Positions 63,691 through 64,000 of a DNA stretch of 64,000 nt are shown piece by piece (the stretch's first letter is position 1; each line of letters opens with the position of its first letter). Under the pieces are notes generated by a model. The model did no database searches, was not told the origin of the DNA, and saw nothing but the letters and a program-made list of their open reading frames with translations. The stretch is taken from NCBI RefSeq assembly GCF_014904735.1, contig NZ_JACZCR010000039.1, positions 1 through 64,000 of the forward strand, given 5' to 3'. The stretch is from Microbulbifer hainanensis (GTDB lineage: Bacteria > Pseudomonadota > Gammaproteobacteria > Pseudomonadales > Cellvibrionaceae). Made by a program: the position numbers and the translations under genes.

Positions 63691-63733
63691 GATAGCGGGT
63701 TGCGCCGGGATACCGGAGTCCTCCCGCGCTATC
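63691..63733. other. Hairpin between DUF502 and mnmC genes
   Basis: GATAGCG (63691-63697) pairs with CGCTATC (63727-63733) and encloses a smaller CCGG/CCGG hairpin. It lies between convergent stops. There is no T-run, so termination is uncertain. Confidence 0.35.
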
Positions 63734-63740
63734 CCCTCGG

Positions 63741-64000
63741 TCAGGTGCTGCGGTTCTTACCCAGCGCGCGGATGGCGAAGCGCGCCGGGTGCAGTGCCTT
63801 GACCAGTTCTGCCGACACGGGCATGACACCGCCGTCAATCCAGCCCGCCACAACTTCTGCCACGAGTGGCGCATAGGTAAATCCGCGGGAGCCGAGCCCG
63901 CCGAGCACGTACAGGTTGCGCCGGTAGGTGGTGCGTTCGGCAATCAGCGCTTTGCGGTTCTTCTGCAAGCCGGCGTAGGTCTGCGCCAGGGCATCCCAGT
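63741..64000 (-). CDS. mnmC: MnmC, tRNA 5-methylaminomethyl-2-thiouridine synthesis, C-terminal part
   Basis: Only the last 86 or so codons lie in the window; the gene runs off the right edge with its 5' end outside. The visible end carries RRNLYVLGGLGSRGFTYAPL, AEVVAGWIDGG and LHPARFAIRALGK, which match the FAD-oxidoreductase C-terminus of bifunctional MnmC (the domain that turns cmnm5U34 into nm5U34). Whether the N-terminal methyltransferase half is present cannot be seen. Stop at 63741-63743. Confidence 0.82.
   Translation of the reverse strand, partial: WDALAQTYAGLQKNRKALIAERTTYRRNLYVLGGLGSRGFTYAPLVAEVVAGWIDGGVMPVSAELVKALHPARFAIRALGKNRST

Overview
The window looks like chromosome from a marine or estuarine, polysaccharide-degrading gammaproteobacterium of the Cellvibrionales/Microbulbifer type. 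This is an inference from gene content: a large TonB-dependent receptor, many secreted or lipid-anchored glycoside hydrolases, a sodium-pumping oxaloacetate decarboxylase, OmpW porins, DjlA, LigB, RecQ and MnmC. No rRNA, tRNA, CRISPR array or intact insertion sequence was seen.

Layout. 0.3-9.6 kb is housekeeping: an FtsH-type membrane protease, a repair pair (polX-mutM), dusC, and oadGAB closed by a clear terminator. 9.7-16.6 kb holds a secreted beta-propeller protein, a decayed molybdopterin-oxidoreductase pseudogene, djlA, bolA, two tandem OmpW paralogs with duplicated 5' leaders, and a double-CDGSH protein. 16.6-32.6 kb is a pentose catabolic block: cytoplasmic GH43, GPH symporter, FadR/GntR regulator, then every step of a non-phosphorylative (Weimberg-type) pentose pathway (1-dehydrogenase, lactonase, aldonate dehydratase, FAH-fold AraD1 dehydratase, alpha-ketoglutarate semialdehyde dehydrogenase), a mutarotase and a YtfQRT-YjfF-type ABC importer. 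32.7-34.5 kb is ligB. 34.5-37.4 kb is an AT-rich island with three unfamiliar genes, led by a GIY-YIG/membrane/coiled-coil protein. It ends in gene relics, one of them a second copy of the ligB 3' end. 37.5-57.9 kb is tpx followed by the extracellular arabinan machinery: GH127, five GH43 genes, GH51, a diguanylate cyclase, a DUF6515-like protein and a TonB-dependent receptor. 58-64 kb returns to mmsA, recQ, a small lipoprotein, a glutaminyl cyclase, a DUF502 protein and the 3' end of mnmC.

How the parts fit. Lipid-anchored and secreted GH43 enzymes would cut arabinan. The TonB receptor would bring oligosaccharides into the periplasm, where GH43, GH51 and GH127 enzymes release L-arabinose. The ABC importer, of a family that includes furanose-specific members, and the GPH symporter would feed the cytoplasm, and the oxidative pathway would deliver alpha-ketoglutarate. 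No AraBAD-type isomerase/kinase route is present here. A shared element around ACAATAAT lies in or beside promoters at 19.1, 21.5, 21.6, 41.9 and 54.3 kb, and in the two clearest cases fills the 17-bp spacer between good -35 and -10 boxes. It is the likely operator of the FadR/GntR regulator at 19.6 kb.

The best candidates for something undescribed are the AT-rich GIY-YIG membrane cassette bracketed by ligB 3' ends, the operator-in-spacer regulon, and the duplicated OmpW leaders with a small well-initiated ORF between them.
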